A stretch of DNA of 64,000 bases. Origin: CAZGKW01 sp964526295 (lineage in GTDB: Bacteria > Planctomycetota > Phycisphaerae > FEN-1346). The notes below the pieces were generated by a model. That model saw nothing but the letters and a program-made list of their open reading frames with translations, had not been told where the DNA came from and searched no databases. Both the position numbers and the translations under genes were made by a program. How positions within the stretch are numbered: the first letter of the stretch is position 1; every line of letters begins with the position of its first letter. Positions 1 through 8,686 of the stretch are shown here, piece after piece. The DNA lies in the NCBI GenBank assembly GCA_964526295.1, contig CAZGKW010000008.1:77913-141912 (forward strand), in the 5' to 3' direction.

Positions 1-427
1 TGATGTCCTCGGCCTGGCGCTCGATCTCGTGCCGGTTCATCGCCAGGAGTCGGATGGCGGCGTTGGTCATCAGGACCGACTCGTTCGAGATGGCGGCCGT
101 CACGGTCGTCGGGACAGAGACGCGGATGTTCTCCTGCGACAGGGCGGCCTTCAGGTCGATCGGCACCACGAACGGCTCCAGGTCAAGGTACTGGCAGGCC
201 TGGATAAGCGGCCACACGAACGCCGCCCCGCCGTGGACGCACTTGGCGGCCCCCTGGCCCGTCTTGCCGTAGATGACCAGGATTTTGTTCGACGGGCATC
301 GCCGGTAACACCGGGCGAAGAAGATCAGCATCGCGAAGAAGATCAGGACCAGCACGATCGCCAGGAACGGAACGGCAGGGAATTCCTGGGCGAGCATCGG
401 CCCGATTGCGGCAAGCGGCAGGTTCAT
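1..427 (-). CDS. Flotillin-like SPFH protein, N-terminal part (cut by window edge)
   Basis: The gene reads leftward and runs off the window, so only about 142 N-terminal residues are visible. They begin MNLPLAAIGPM, followed by one strong membrane segment at about residues 18-40, then RCPSNKILVIYGKTGQG and a region with alternating charged residues (VSVPTTVTAAISNES) typical of the SPFH domain of FloT/YqiK flotillins. Flotillins scaffold ordered membrane domains. The ATG overlaps the stop of the upstream NfeD-like gene as ATGA, so the two are probably translationally coupled. Flotillin next to NfeD is a well-known pairing. The C-terminal coiled-coil half is outside the window. Confidence 0.85.
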   Translation of the reverse strand, partial: MNLPLAAIGPMLAQEFPAVPFLAIVLVLIFFAMLIFFARCYRRCPSNKILVIYGKTGQGAAKCVHGGAAFVWPLIQACQYLDLEPFVVPIDLKAALSQENIRVSVPTTVTAAISNESVLMTNAAIRLLAMNRHEIERQAEDI

Positions 428-1083
428 GGCGCGTCTCCTTTTCGATTCGATGCGGCCTCCACCTCGACCGTGGAACTGTCAAGCATCCGCCGGATGCGGA
501 CCGGCGTGCCGGACTTCAGGCCGGCCCCGTCGGCCCCGCGGGCGGCGACGAAGCTGACGGCCCCCGAGACGACGGTGCGGACCTTGCCCGCACCTCCGGC
601 GGGGATGTCCATGTAGACCGTGCCGGGCTGCCCGACGCAGGTGGCGAGCCGCGGCGTGCCGCTCTCCTGCATCCGCCGCATGAGGTAGAGCATGACGGCT
701 ACCAGGAGACCGCCGGCGAACGCCCAGCCCATGCTGTAAAGGAGCGTCGAGCCCAGCTCGTGCCCGTTGTAGAGGTACAGCGCTCCCGCCCAGCCGAACA
801 TCATGCCGAATGCGATCACCGAGCGGAACGAGAGGAGCTTGAAGCTGATGGAGGCGTCGGCGTCGCCCGCTTCGCCGGCGTCGAAGTCGGCGTCACCCGC
901 GTCGGCGGCGCCGTCCACCTCACCGAGGTCCGCGTCGGCCGCGGCCACCTCGACGTCAGTCTCGGCGCTGGCGAGACCCAGGATCGTTGCGATGAACTGC
1001 CACACGAACAGGGCCGAGAAGAAGAACGCGATGGCGAAGAAGATCTGGTTGGCCCCAGTCAGGGTCGCCCACCACTCGAGCAT
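424..1083 (-). CDS. NfeD-family membrane protein, flotillin partner
   Basis: The product is 219 residues. It has an N-terminal membrane segment (about 13-37), an acidic Ala/Asp-rich linker (about 40-78), two further hydrophobic stretches (about 83-128), and a C-terminal soluble part of about 75 residues ending in VRIRRMLDSSTVEVEAA. That soluble part fits the OB-fold found in NfeD/YuaF proteins. In this family the OB-fold protein works with flotillin in membrane-domain organisation. The stop codon overlaps the start of the flotillin gene (ATGA). Length suits the short, protease-less NfeD class: no ClpP-like serine protease domain is present. Confidence 0.8.
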   Translation of the reverse strand: MLEWWATLTGANQIFFAIAFFFSALFVWQFIATILGLASAETDVEVAAADADLGEVDGAADAGDADFDAGEAGDADASISFKLLSFRSVIAFGMMFGWAGALYLYNGHELGSTLLYSMGWAFAGGLLVAVMLYLMRRMQESGTPRLATCVGQPGTVYMDIPAGGAGKVRTVVSGAVSFVAARGADGAGLKSGTPVRIRRMLDSSTVEVEAASNRKGDAP

Positions 1084-1176
1084 GGCACACCTCCGGCTCG
1101 ATGGACGTGAGTTCGATCGGCTTCGGCCCGGGCGGTGGGTCCGACCCCGGCGTCACCCCGGCCGGGCCGAATCGAA

Positions 1177-1205
1177 TCATAGAGACCCGCTCGCCGCAGC
1201 CGCAA
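1177..1205 (-). promoter_or_regulatory. Candidate promoter for the NfeD-flotillin pair
   Basis: On the minus strand TTGCGG (1200-1205) and TATGAT (1177-1182) are separated by 17 bp, about 95 bp before the NfeD start. The rest of the 318 bp divergent gap (1084-1401) shows nothing clear to me. Confidence 0.45.
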
Positions 1206-1401
1206 GGGTTTTCCGGCCGATCTCGCCGCCCGATACGCATACGCCCGGCCTCGCCGGGTTATTCACCCGATCCTGGCCGGAATTGCACAAGGGACTCACT
1301 GGAAGGGCATGCCTCGTGCCGCGGTCCGGCCCGTGAAGACGCGTTGCCGGGTTCGCGATAATCTGGTAATGTCTGGGCGGCTTGGGAGCGTGCCGGTAAC
1401 C

Positions 1402-2382
1402 ATGTCGGAAACCGACATCCTGGCGGAATGGCGGAAACTCGGGGGGCGCCGCGGGCGGTCCGACGCCCGCGGCCACAGGGCGCGAGCGAACGGCGAGGCC
1501 TCGGTCGAGGAGAAGCTCCGGGCCAAACGGGACCGCTGGGCCCAGGTCGCCGATGACCTCCGTACGAGCCACCGCATTGTCTGCGGCGACGCCCGCGAGA
1601 TGCCCGGCCTCACGACCGAGACGCCCGTCCACCTGGTGGTCACCTCACCCCCCTATTGGAACCTGAAGCGGTATGCCCACGATTGCGGCGGGGCCCAGCT
1701 TGGCCACGTCGACGACCGCGAGACCTTTTTGGGCGAACTGGAGAAGGTCTGGCGGCGGTGCTTCGGCCTGCTCGTCCCCGGCGGGCGGCTGTGCATCGTG
1801 GTGGGCGACGTCTGCCGGTCGCGCCGCCGCCACGGGCGCCACCTCGTCGAGCCGCTCCACGCCTACTTGCTCGTTCAGTGTCAGGAACTCGGGTTCGACC
1901 CGGTCGCGCCGATCATCTGGAAGAAGATCGCCAACATGACGACCGAGGTCGGGGGCGCCGGCGCCTTCCTCGGCAAGCCCTACGAGCCGAACGCGGTTAT
2001 CAAGAACGACATCGAATACATTTTGATGTTCCGCAAGCCCGGGGGCTACCGGCACCCGACGCGCGAGCAGCGGGACCTCTCCGTCATCGAGAGAGAAGAC
2101 CACGCCCGCTGGTTTCAGCAGGTGTGGGAGGACGTCCCAGGCGACCTCCAACGGGGCCACCCGGCGCCGTTTCCCGCAGAGATCGCTCGCCGCCTGATCG
2201 GCATGTTCTCGTTCGTGGGCGATACGGTCCTCGACCCCTTCTGGGGCGTCGGCAATACGACGCTGGCGGCGGTCGGCATGCATCGCTCATCGATGGGGTT
2301 CGAAATAGATCCGGCGTATATTGAGTTGGCGAAACGCCGTCTCCAGGGCCTTCCCGAGCACGCGACCCTCGAGTTCCTATGA
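1402..2382 (+). CDS. DNA (N4-cytosine/N6-adenine) methyltransferase of a type II R-M system
   Basis: The product has 326 residues from the chosen ATG. Motif IV (TSPPYWNLKRY, near residue 82) precedes the S-adenosylmethionine-binding motif (DPFWGVGNTT, near residue 277). This circularly permuted order is that of beta-class amino-methyltransferases, and SPPYW is common in N4-cytosine enzymes. An in-frame ATG at 1369 and another further upstream exist, but 1402 has GGGAG before it, and the residues ahead of it look non-coding. The stop overlaps the next start as ATGA. With the adjacent PD-(D/E)XK protein it makes a complete type II system. The target site cannot be read from the sequence. Confidence 0.88.
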   Translation: MSETDILAEWRKLGGRRGRSDARGHRARANGEASVEEKLRAKRDRWAQVADDLRTSHRIVCGDAREMPGLTTETPVHLVVTSPPYWNLKRYAHDCGGAQLGHVDDRETFLGELEKVWRRCFGLLVPGGRLCIVVGDVCRSRRRHGRHLVEPLHAYLLVQCQELGFDPVAPIIWKKIANMTTEVGGAGAFLGKPYEPNAVIKNDIEYILMFRKPGGYRHPTREQRDLSVIEREDHARWFQQVWEDVPGDLQRGHPAPFPAEIARRLIGMFSFVGDTVLDPFWGVGNTTLAAVGMHRSSMGFEIDPAYIELAKRRLQGLPEHATLEFL

Positions 2383-3098
2383 GCCCGCTTCCCGAAGCGT
2401 TCTTGAGTCATCTCCGGAACGAGGGCTACCACCCGCGGTCGAATAAGCACTCGAATGCACTCGCCGAAGCGCTGATCACGGACTTGGTCCGAACGTGCTC
2501 GGCCATGGAGCGGAAGGCGGCTGGGGGCGAGCTGGTCTACGAGCTCAACTTCACCATCCTGTCGGGGACGTCGGACTGGAACATCGACCTCGTTCTCGGG
2601 AGCCCGCCGCCCGACTCCGCGCCGCCAGGGCCGGACCGGCCCATTGCCCGAGCTCGGCCCTCCACCGTTCAGATGGCCGTCGAGATCAAGAGCGTGATGA
2701 CCGAGCACCGCAAAGCCATTCGCAACCGCAAGCGCGACTTCGAGGCCCATCACGAGCACGTCCACCGTTACAGCTACCGTGCGATCGCTGCCGGCGTTCT
2801 CGTGGTGAACCAAGCCGGCACATTCCGGTCGCCGCTCCGGACCCAGGTGACCGCACACAAGGCCCCCGCGGGCCTGACGGAACATTGCGTCCATCCGATG
2901 AGGAGTGTCACCGGGCGGCAGGGACTTCAGGGCGAGGGCCTGGAGGCGAAGGCGGTGCTCGTCTTGGAAATGGACAACGTGGATCTGTCTGCGACGCGGT
3001 TCGTGGGACGACCACCCGCTCCGCAGGTCGGCGATCCGCTGCACTACGACGCCTTCGTTCAGTCGCTCTGCGCGCTCCACGCGGAGCGTTTCGGGTAG
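2379..3098 (+). CDS. Probable type II restriction endonuclease (PD-(D/E)XK)
   Basis: The product is 239 residues. The recognisable element is a PD-(D/E)XK-type core: WNIDLVLG near residues 66-73 supplies the acidic residue, and VQMAVEIKSVM near 98-108 supplies the E-x-K pair. No signal peptide or membrane segment is present. The start overlaps the methyltransferase stop (ATGA), and that context is the main support for the restriction call. I do not recognise a named endonuclease family. It could instead be a different PD-(D/E)XK nuclease, but an endonuclease coupled to a solitary beta-class methyltransferase is the simplest reading. Confidence 0.7.
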   Translation: MSPLPEAFLSHLRNEGYHPRSNKHSNALAEALITDLVRTCSAMERKAAGGELVYELNFTILSGTSDWNIDLVLGSPPPDSAPPGPDRPIARARPSTVQMAVEIKSVMTEHRKAIRNRKRDFEAHHEHVHRYSYRAIAAGVLVVNQAGTFRSPLRTQVTAHKAPAGLTEHCVHPMRSVTGRQGLQGEGLEAKAVLVLEMDNVDLSATRFVGRPPAPQVGDPLHYDAFVQSLCALHAERFG

Positions 3099-3142
3099 GC
3101 CTTGGCCTTGCTGCGCGCGGCGCGGGCCCAGCGGCGTCGGCC

Positions 3143-3502
3143 CTACTCCCCGACGACCTGGCGGTCGGCCGAGGAGAACGCCACCAGGAGGACGGCCGTC
3201 TCGTCGCCGACGTTCGTCGCGTGGTGGGCAAAGCCCGGCGGGCAGGTGATCACGTCGCCCGGGCCCATCTCCACCTCCCCCTCGGCGGCGGTGTGGCGGA
3301 TGCGGCCCTCCAGCACCACCAGCACCTCTTCACAGTTCGGGTGATGGTGGTGCGGGTTCGACCGGCCCGGCTCGATCTCGCACCGGCCGAGCGTCAGGCC
3401 CTCGGCGTTTCCAAGCGTCCGCCCGGCGAACCACGTCAGGCGTCCCCAGTCGTCCTCGATCCGCTCGCAGGCGTCGGCCCGCAGGACGGTCGGCTCCGGC
3501 AT
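3143..3502 (-). CDS. Small cupin-domain protein
   Basis: The product is 119 residues, a single-domain cupin. Motif 1 is NPHHHHPNCEEVLVVLEG, holding the metal-binding His residues and Glu. Motif 2 is GDVITCPPGFAHHATNVG, holding the last His. The barrel probably binds a divalent metal. Such proteins may be isomerases, dioxygenases or ligand sensors, and no specific reaction can be assigned. It is transcribed away from the restriction-modification genes and from the oxidoreductase at 3617, so it is probably a single-gene unit. Confidence 0.85.
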   Translation of the reverse strand: MPEPTVLRADACERIEDDWGRLTWFAGRTLGNAEGLTLGRCEIEPGRSNPHHHHPNCEEVLVVLEGRIRHTAAEGEVEMGPGDVITCPPGFAHHATNVGDETAVLLVAFSSADRQVVGE

Positions 3503-3553
3503 CGTCGGTTCCCTTTCCGTCGGCGTCCCCCTTCACCGACACTCCACCGCCAC

Positions 3554-3582
3554 TTGCGGCGGGGGTCAAGAGTTAATACAAG
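3554..3582 (+). promoter_or_regulatory. Candidate promoter for the oxidoreductase-sulfatase operon
   Basis: TTGCGG (3554-3559) and TACAAG (3577-3582) are 17 bp apart, 35 bp upstream of the ATG at 3617. Confidence 0.4.
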
Positions 3583-3616
3583 GGGAACGAGGCCGCCCGC
3601 AACGGGAGACTCGCCT

Positions 3617-5929
3617 ATGCGCTGTGCCGCGATGGCCGTCCTGCTGGCCGCCTGCTCGACCGCGCTCGGGGCGGAGGTGCTCGTCGAGGCGGAGAGCTTC
3701 GCCGACCGCGGCGGGTGGGTCGTCGACCAGCAGTTCATGGACCAGATGGGCTCGCCCTATCTGCTGGCCCACGGCCTGGGCCAGCCCGTCGCCAACGCGG
3801 TCACCGAGGTCGAGGTGCCCCGGACGGGCGGCTACTGGATCTGGGTCCGGACGAAGGACTGGGTGCCCGGCGAGCGGTGGAGCCCGGGCCGGTTCCGCGT
3901 CCACGTCGGCGGCGGGGAATATAAAGACGTCCTCGGCACTAAGGGCGGCGGGAAGTGGCACTGGCGGCGGATCGGCGCCTACAAGGCCTACACGACGACA
4001 ATCCGCTTGGAGCTGGAGGACCTGGCGGGGTTCGACGGCCGGTGCGACTGCATCTACCTGACGCTCGATCCGGATGCCCGCCCGCCGCAGGGGCCCGGCG
4101 AGGAGATGGACGCCTGGCGGCGGCGGATCCTGGGGCTGCCGGAGGTGCCGCCCGATGCCCGGCCGACGGGGCCGAACGCGAATGACGAGGCGTTCGACGT
4201 CGTCGTCGTGGGCGGGGGCATCGCGGGGTGCTCGGCCGCCGTCGCGGCGGCCCGCCTCGGGTGCCGCGTCGCCCTCGTCCAGGACCGGCCCGTCCTCGGC
4301 GGCAACAACAGCGTCGAGGTCCGCGTCCACACGGGCGGCCGGAGTGGGCCCGTTGTCGAGGAGATCAACGGCCGGTACAGCCAGGACATGGGCATCGTGC
4401 CGCACCCGGCCCGCAAGGCGTCCGACCGGCGACAGGCCGTTGTCGACGCCGAGCCGAACATCACCCAGTTCCTCGGGTGGCACGCCTTCCGCGTCGGGAC
4501 GTCGGGCGACCGCATCGAATACGCCGATGCGCGGCAGATCTACACGGGCCGCGAGCTGCGGTTTCGCGCGGCGGTGTTCATTGATTGCACGGGCGACGGC
4601 TCGATCGGCTACTGGGCCGGGGCGGACTTTCGCATGGGACGCGAGGCCCGGTCCGAGCACGGCGAGCCGACCGCTCCCGAGACGGCCGACCGCATGACCC
4701 TCGGGACGAGTGTCCGCTGGGGCACCCGCACGGCCGACGCACCGGTGACCTTCCCCGACGTGCCGTGGGCCACGGCCGTCTCGAAGGACCATACCGGCAC
4801 GGGCGGCGACTGGACCTGGGAGTACGGGTTCCACCAGGACACGATCGCCGACGCCGAGGCGATCCGCGACCACCTGCTGCGGGCGATCTACGGCACGTTC
4901 GCCACGACGAAGCGGAAGTTCCCCGAGAAGTACGCCAACCTGGAGCTCGTGTGGGTGGCCTACGTGGCGGGCAAGCGGGAGTCCCGCCGACTCCTGGGCG
5001 ACTACGTCCTGACGGAGAACGATATCAAGCGGGCTCGCCAGTTCCCCGACGCCGTCGCCACCGGGAGCTGGTCGATCGACCTGCACTACCCGCGCAAAGG
5101 GCTGCCGTTCCGCTCCTACGCCGACCAGCAGCGCGTCGAGCCCTACCCGATCCCGTTCCGGTGCCTCTACTCGCGGAACGTCGAGAACCTGATGATGGCC
5201 GGCCGCGACATCAGCGCGACCCACGTCGCCCTCGGCTCGACCCGCGTCATGAACACCTGCGGCCAGCTCGGCGTCGCCACCGGCGTAGCCGCGTATCTTT
5301 GCAAGCGGCACGGCACGACGCCGCGCGGGGTGTCTCGCGAGCACCTGGCGGAGCTGAAGGAGATCCTGGGGAGCGGTCGGCTGGGCCGGCCGCCGCGCCC
5401 GACGGACGCCGAAGCGGCGGGGGCGGCGGGGCCGATTCGCCTCGATCCGCCCGGCTGGCTGGAGGAAGCCGGGAAGAACGTCGCCCGAGGCGCGAACATC
5501 GCCGTCTCGGGCCACTACGATGCGGCCCGCTACCCGGCGGCCAACCTGAATGACGGCCGGGCCGACCCGAGCGACAATCGCCGGCGGTGGCTCAGCGCCC
5601 GCGGCCTGCCCGCCACGGTCGAGCTGGCATGGGACGAGCCCAGGACGATCGCGGCCGCACGAGTCGTCAGCGGCTACCGCAAGGGCGGCGGCGTAAGCGA
5701 CGCGATCCGCGACTTCCGCCTCGAGTACCACGACGGGGGCGACTGGCGGCCCGTGCCGGGCGCTTCGGCCGAGGCGAACGCCCAGGTCCACTGGACGGCC
5801 CGGGTCGAGCCCGTGACGACCCGGCGGGCCCGCCTCGTGGTGACGGCCTCCCCGGGCGGGGTCGCCCGCATCTGGGAGATCGAGCTCTACGGCCCGGCGG
5901 ACGGGCGCAAGGAGGCGGAGCGGCCATGA
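3617..5929 (+). CDS. Secreted FAD-dependent oxidoreductase with flanking carbohydrate-binding-like regions
   Basis: The product is 770 residues. A short signal peptide (MRCAAMAVLLAACSTALGA) precedes a beta-rich region of about 150 residues. A Rossmann fingerprint (VVVGGGIAGCSAAVAAARLG, from about residue 197) opens a PF12831-like FAD domain that runs to about residue 590. The C-terminal part (about 615-765, from NVARGANIAVSGHYDAARYP) resembles an F5/8-type discoidin domain. The family is common in planctomycete and Bacteroidetes glycan loci, but its substrate is unknown; oxidation of a sugar or polyol is plausible. The stop overlaps the next sulfatase start as ATGA, so the two are co-expressed. 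The ORF is open far upstream, but signal-peptide logic favours this ATG. Confidence 0.85.
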   Translation: MRCAAMAVLLAACSTALGAEVLVEAESFADRGGWVVDQQFMDQMGSPYLLAHGLGQPVANAVTEVEVPRTGGYWIWVRTKDWVPGERWSPGRFRVHVGGGEYKDVLGTKGGGKWHWRRIGAYKAYTTTIRLELEDLAGFDGRCDCIYLTLDPDARPPQGPGEEMDAWRRRILGLPEVPPDARPTGPNANDEAFDVVVVGGGIAGCSAAVAAARLGCRVALVQDRPVLGGNNSVEVRVHTGGRSGPVVEEINGRYSQDMGIVPHPARKASDRRQAVVDAEPNITQFLGWHAFRVGTSGDRIEYADARQIYTGRELRFRAAVFIDCTGDGSIGYWAGADFRMGREARSEHGEPTAPETADRMTLGTSVRWGTRTADAPVTFPDVPWATAVSKDHTGTGGDWTWEYGFHQDTIADAEAIRDHLLRAIYGTFATTKRKFPEKYANLELVWVAYVAGKRESRRLLGDYVLTENDIKRARQFPDAVATGSWSIDLHYPRKGLPFRSYADQQRVEPYPIPFRCLYSRNVENLMMAGRDISATHVALGSTRVMNTCGQLGVATGVAAYLCKRHGTTPRGVSREHLAELKEILGSGRLGRPPRPTDAEAAGAAGPIRLDPPGWLEEAGKNVARGANIAVSGHYDAARYPAANLNDGRADPSDNRRRWLSARGLPATVELAWDEPRTIAAARVVSGYRKGGGVSDAIRDFRLEYHDGGDWRPVPGASAEANAQVHWTARVEPVTTRRARLVVTASPGGVARIWEIELYGPADGRKEAERP

Positions 5930-7377
5930 AACGACGCGACTTCCTGCGGGCGACGGGCCGCGGCGCCGCCGCCTCAGCCCTTGTGCCGCACCTGTTGGCC
6001 GGCCGGGCCGCAGGCGCCCCCTCTCAAGACCGCCTGAACGTCCTCTTCATCGCGGTCGACGACCTCCGGCCCCAGCTCGCCTGCTACGGGCACCGGCACA
6101 TGCTCTCGCCGAACATCGACCGGCTGGCCGCCGAGGGGGTCCTCTTCGAGCGGGCCTACTGCCAGGTGCCCGTCTGCGGCGCGTCGCGGGCCAGCCTGCT
6201 GACGGGCATCCGGCCGACTCCCGAGCGGTTCCTGACCTATCACACGTGGGCCGAGAAGGACGCCCCGGACGCCGTGACGCTGCCCGAGCATTTCCGGCGG
6301 CACGGCTACGTGACGGTCTCGCGGGGGAAGGTCTTCCACCATCGCCGCGACACGGCCGGGCGGAGCTGGACCAATGGGCCCTGGGGACCGCAGGGCGCCT
6401 GGGGCGGCCGGGGGTACCTGCTGGAAGCGAACCGCACGCTCGCGGCCGAGAACCGCCGCCGCCCGGGCTGCGGGCCGCCCACCGAGGCCGCCGACGCCGC
6501 AGACAGCGCCTACCCCGACGGGCGGCTCGCCGACCGGGCCGTCGCCGACCTCGAGCGCTTCGCCTCCACCGACGAGCCGTTCTTCCTGGCCGTCGGGTTC
6601 CACAAGCCCCACCTGCCGTTCAACGCCCCGAAGCGGTACTGGGACAAGTACCGCCGGGACGAGATCGACCTGGCGGACAACCCGTTCCGCCCGAAGGGCT
6701 GCCCCGATCGGGCCCTGCACAACTGGGGCGAGCTGCGGGCCTACGTCGGCATCCCCCCCAAAGGGCCGCTCCCGGACGACCAGGCCCGAACGCTCGTCCA
6801 CGGCTATTACGCCTGCACCAGCTATGCCGACGCCCAGGTCGGCCGACTGCTCGCGGCGCTCGGGCGGCTCGGCATCCGGGACCGCACGGTCGTCGCCCTG
6901 TGGGGCGACCACGGCTGGCAGCTCGGCGAGCACGGCCTGTGGTGCAAGCACTCGAACTTCGAGACGAGCCTGCACGCCCCGCTGCTCGTCTCCGCGCCGG
7001 GCGTGCCAGGCGGCCGGCGGACCCGGGCCCTCGTCGAGTTCGTCGACATCTACCCGACGCTGTGCGAGCTGGCGGGCCTCGCACGGCCGGAGCACCTGGA
7101 GGGGACGAGCGCGGCGCCGCTCCTTGCCAGCCCCGACCGGCCGTGGAAGGGCGCGGCCCTCAGCCGCTACCGGGGCGGCGACTCGATCCGCACCGACCGG
7201 TACCGGTACACGCGGTGGCCCCCCGAGGGCGACCGGTCCGCCGCCCGGATGCTCTACGACCACGCGACCGATCCGGGCGAGAACGTCAACGTGGCGGAAC
7301 GGCCGGAGAATCGGGAGGTCGTGGAGAGGTTGGAGCGGATGCTACAGACCGGTTGGCAGGCGGCCCGGCCGGCGTAG
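5926..7377 (+). CDS. Tat-exported sulfatase, iduronate-2-sulfatase-like
   Basis: The product is 483 residues. It begins MKRRDFLRATGRGAAAS, a twin-arginine export signal. The core has FIAVDDLRPQLACYG for calcium binding and VCGASRASLLTG, whose Cys84 is the residue converted to formylglycine (C-x-A-S-R form). GFHKPHLPF and LWGDHGWQLGEHG are further family motifs, and together these suit the iduronate-2-sulfatase/choline-sulfatase side of the family. It hydrolyses a sulfate ester in the periplasm; the substrate cannot be read off. It is coupled to the FAD oxidoreductase by ATGA. Its last 92 bp overlap the convergent FG-GAP gene. No formylglycine-generating enzyme is in the window. Confidence 0.93.
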   Translation: MKRRDFLRATGRGAAASALVPHLLAGRAAGAPSQDRLNVLFIAVDDLRPQLACYGHRHMLSPNIDRLAAEGVLFERAYCQVPVCGASRASLLTGIRPTPERFLTYHTWAEKDAPDAVTLPEHFRRHGYVTVSRGKVFHHRRDTAGRSWTNGPWGPQGAWGGRGYLLEANRTLAAENRRRPGCGPPTEAADAADSAYPDGRLADRAVADLERFASTDEPFFLAVGFHKPHLPFNAPKRYWDKYRRDEIDLADNPFRPKGCPDRALHNWGELRAYVGIPPKGPLPDDQARTLVHGYYACTSYADAQVGRLLAALGRLGIRDRTVVALWGDHGWQLGEHGLWCKHSNFETSLHAPLLVSAPGVPGGRRTRALVEFVDIYPTLCELAGLARPEHLEGTSAAPLLASPDRPWKGAALSRYRGGDSIRTDRYRYTRWPPEGDRSAARMLYDHATDPGENVNVAERPENREVVERLERMLQTGWQAARPA

Positions 7378-8677
7378 ATGCGCCGGGCAGGGCGGTTCGC
7401 GGCGGCGTGTCCCCGCGTACTTCCGCATGCGGCTCGATGGAGTTACTCGCCTCGGGCTTCGCCCTCGGCGAACCCATCGGGTTCTCGTACCAGAAGACGC
7501 CCAGGTTCGGCTGTTCGGCGCACGTCAGGACGTCCAGGTCGCCGTCTCCGTCCAGGTCGAGCAACTCCACCAGGTCGAACTTCGTGCCCTCCGGGCCCGA
7601 GATGTCCCGGGCGACCCGCCCCGGCGCCGTCTCCGGGACCGCCAAGTACATGCAGCCGTACCGCCCGTCGCTCGCACCTTCGCAGGTGAAGACAATCTCG
7701 GGGCCCCCCTTGCCGTCGAGGTCGCCGACGGCCACGGCCTTGGCAGTGCCGGCCGATTCGGGCAGCCGGATCGGGCGATGCTCCCATGCCCGGCCGCTCT
7801 CGTCCATTCGTCGGCAGACGACGATCGTCCGCGGCTTCGTCGCGACGAGGACGTCGGTCAGGCCGTCGTGGTCCAGGTCCGCGAGGCACGCAAACATGCA
7901 CTCCTCGCCGCCCCCGCCGATCTTGTGCCGCCGCCAGGGCTTCGCGAGGGCGTCGGGCGCGTTTGGCCGCTGGAGCCAGTAGCAACCGCTCCGCTCGCCC
8001 TTTCGGTCGGTGACGACGACGTCCGCATCGCCGTCGGCGTCCATGTCGGCGGCCATGAGGGACATGGTCCACCCGGCCGGGCACAGGGGGTGCCACGTCC
8101 AGGCGCCCAGGTCGCGCGGGTCCTCGGGCGATTCGAACCATCCGACGGCGGCCCCACGACCCTTGCCCGCGGCGACGAGGTCGATCCCTCGCCTGCCGTC
8201 GACCTGCATCGGGAGGCAGAACATCCACGCCATGCGGCCCTCGGAGGCGGGCAGCGGCTCGGTACGCCACGCCGTCGGATCCAGGTAGCGTTCTCGGGAA
8301 TGCGGCGCCCAGTGCACGAACATCGCCCGCGTCCGGCCTTCGCACGAGGTGACGACGTCGACGGCGCCGTCGGCGTCGAGGTCGACGAAGACGGCGTCCT
8401 CGACGCTGGGCGTCCGGCCTACCGTGACCGCGGGCCACTTGCTCTTCGCTCTTGCCGGGCCGGGGTCCAGGCAGACGCGTGTGACGCCCCCTTCCTCCCA
8501 GCCGGTGACGACGTCGGGGAGCCCGTCGCCGTTCGCGTCGGCCAGTCGGACGCCGTCGGCCCCGCGAGAGGCGTCGTCGACCGTGTGCCGCGGCCACGGC
8601 CTGCCGATGCCGGCGGAGCAGACCGAGACCCACGGGAGCAGAACGAAGGCCGTGATGACCCACCCGGAGAGCCGCAC
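7286..8677 (-). CDS. Secreted FG-GAP/VCBS repeat protein
   Basis: The product is 463 residues, starting at GTG after an AAGGA box, with a signal peptide ending near VCSAG. At least six Asp-rich loops are visible, for example DANGDGLPDVV, DLDADGAVDVV, DMDADGDADVVV and DLDGDGDLDVLT. This is the pattern of a calcium-binding seven-bladed FG-GAP beta-propeller. The last 60 or so residues are Pro/Ala-rich and probably unstructured. It follows two sulfatase genes with a gap of only 9 bp and is probably last in that operon. A role in binding polysaccharide or holding surface enzymes is plausible but inferred from context. Confidence 0.85.
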   Translation of the reverse strand: MRLSGWVITAFVLLPWVSVCSAGIGRPWPRHTVDDASRGADGVRLADANGDGLPDVVTGWEEGGVTRVCLDPGPARAKSKWPAVTVGRTPSVEDAVFVDLDADGAVDVVTSCEGRTRAMFVHWAPHSRERYLDPTAWRTEPLPASEGRMAWMFCLPMQVDGRRGIDLVAAGKGRGAAVGWFESPEDPRDLGAWTWHPLCPAGWTMSLMAADMDADGDADVVVTDRKGERSGCYWLQRPNAPDALAKPWRRHKIGGGGEECMFACLADLDHDGLTDVLVATKPRTIVVCRRMDESGRAWEHRPIRLPESAGTAKAVAVGDLDGKGGPEIVFTCEGASDGRYGCMYLAVPETAPGRVARDISGPEGTKFDLVELLDLDGDGDLDVLTCAEQPNLGVFWYENPMGSPRAKPEASNSIEPHAEVRGDTPPRTALPGASTPAGPPANRSVASAPTSPRPPDSPAVPPR

Positions 8678-8686
8678 GATGCGTCC

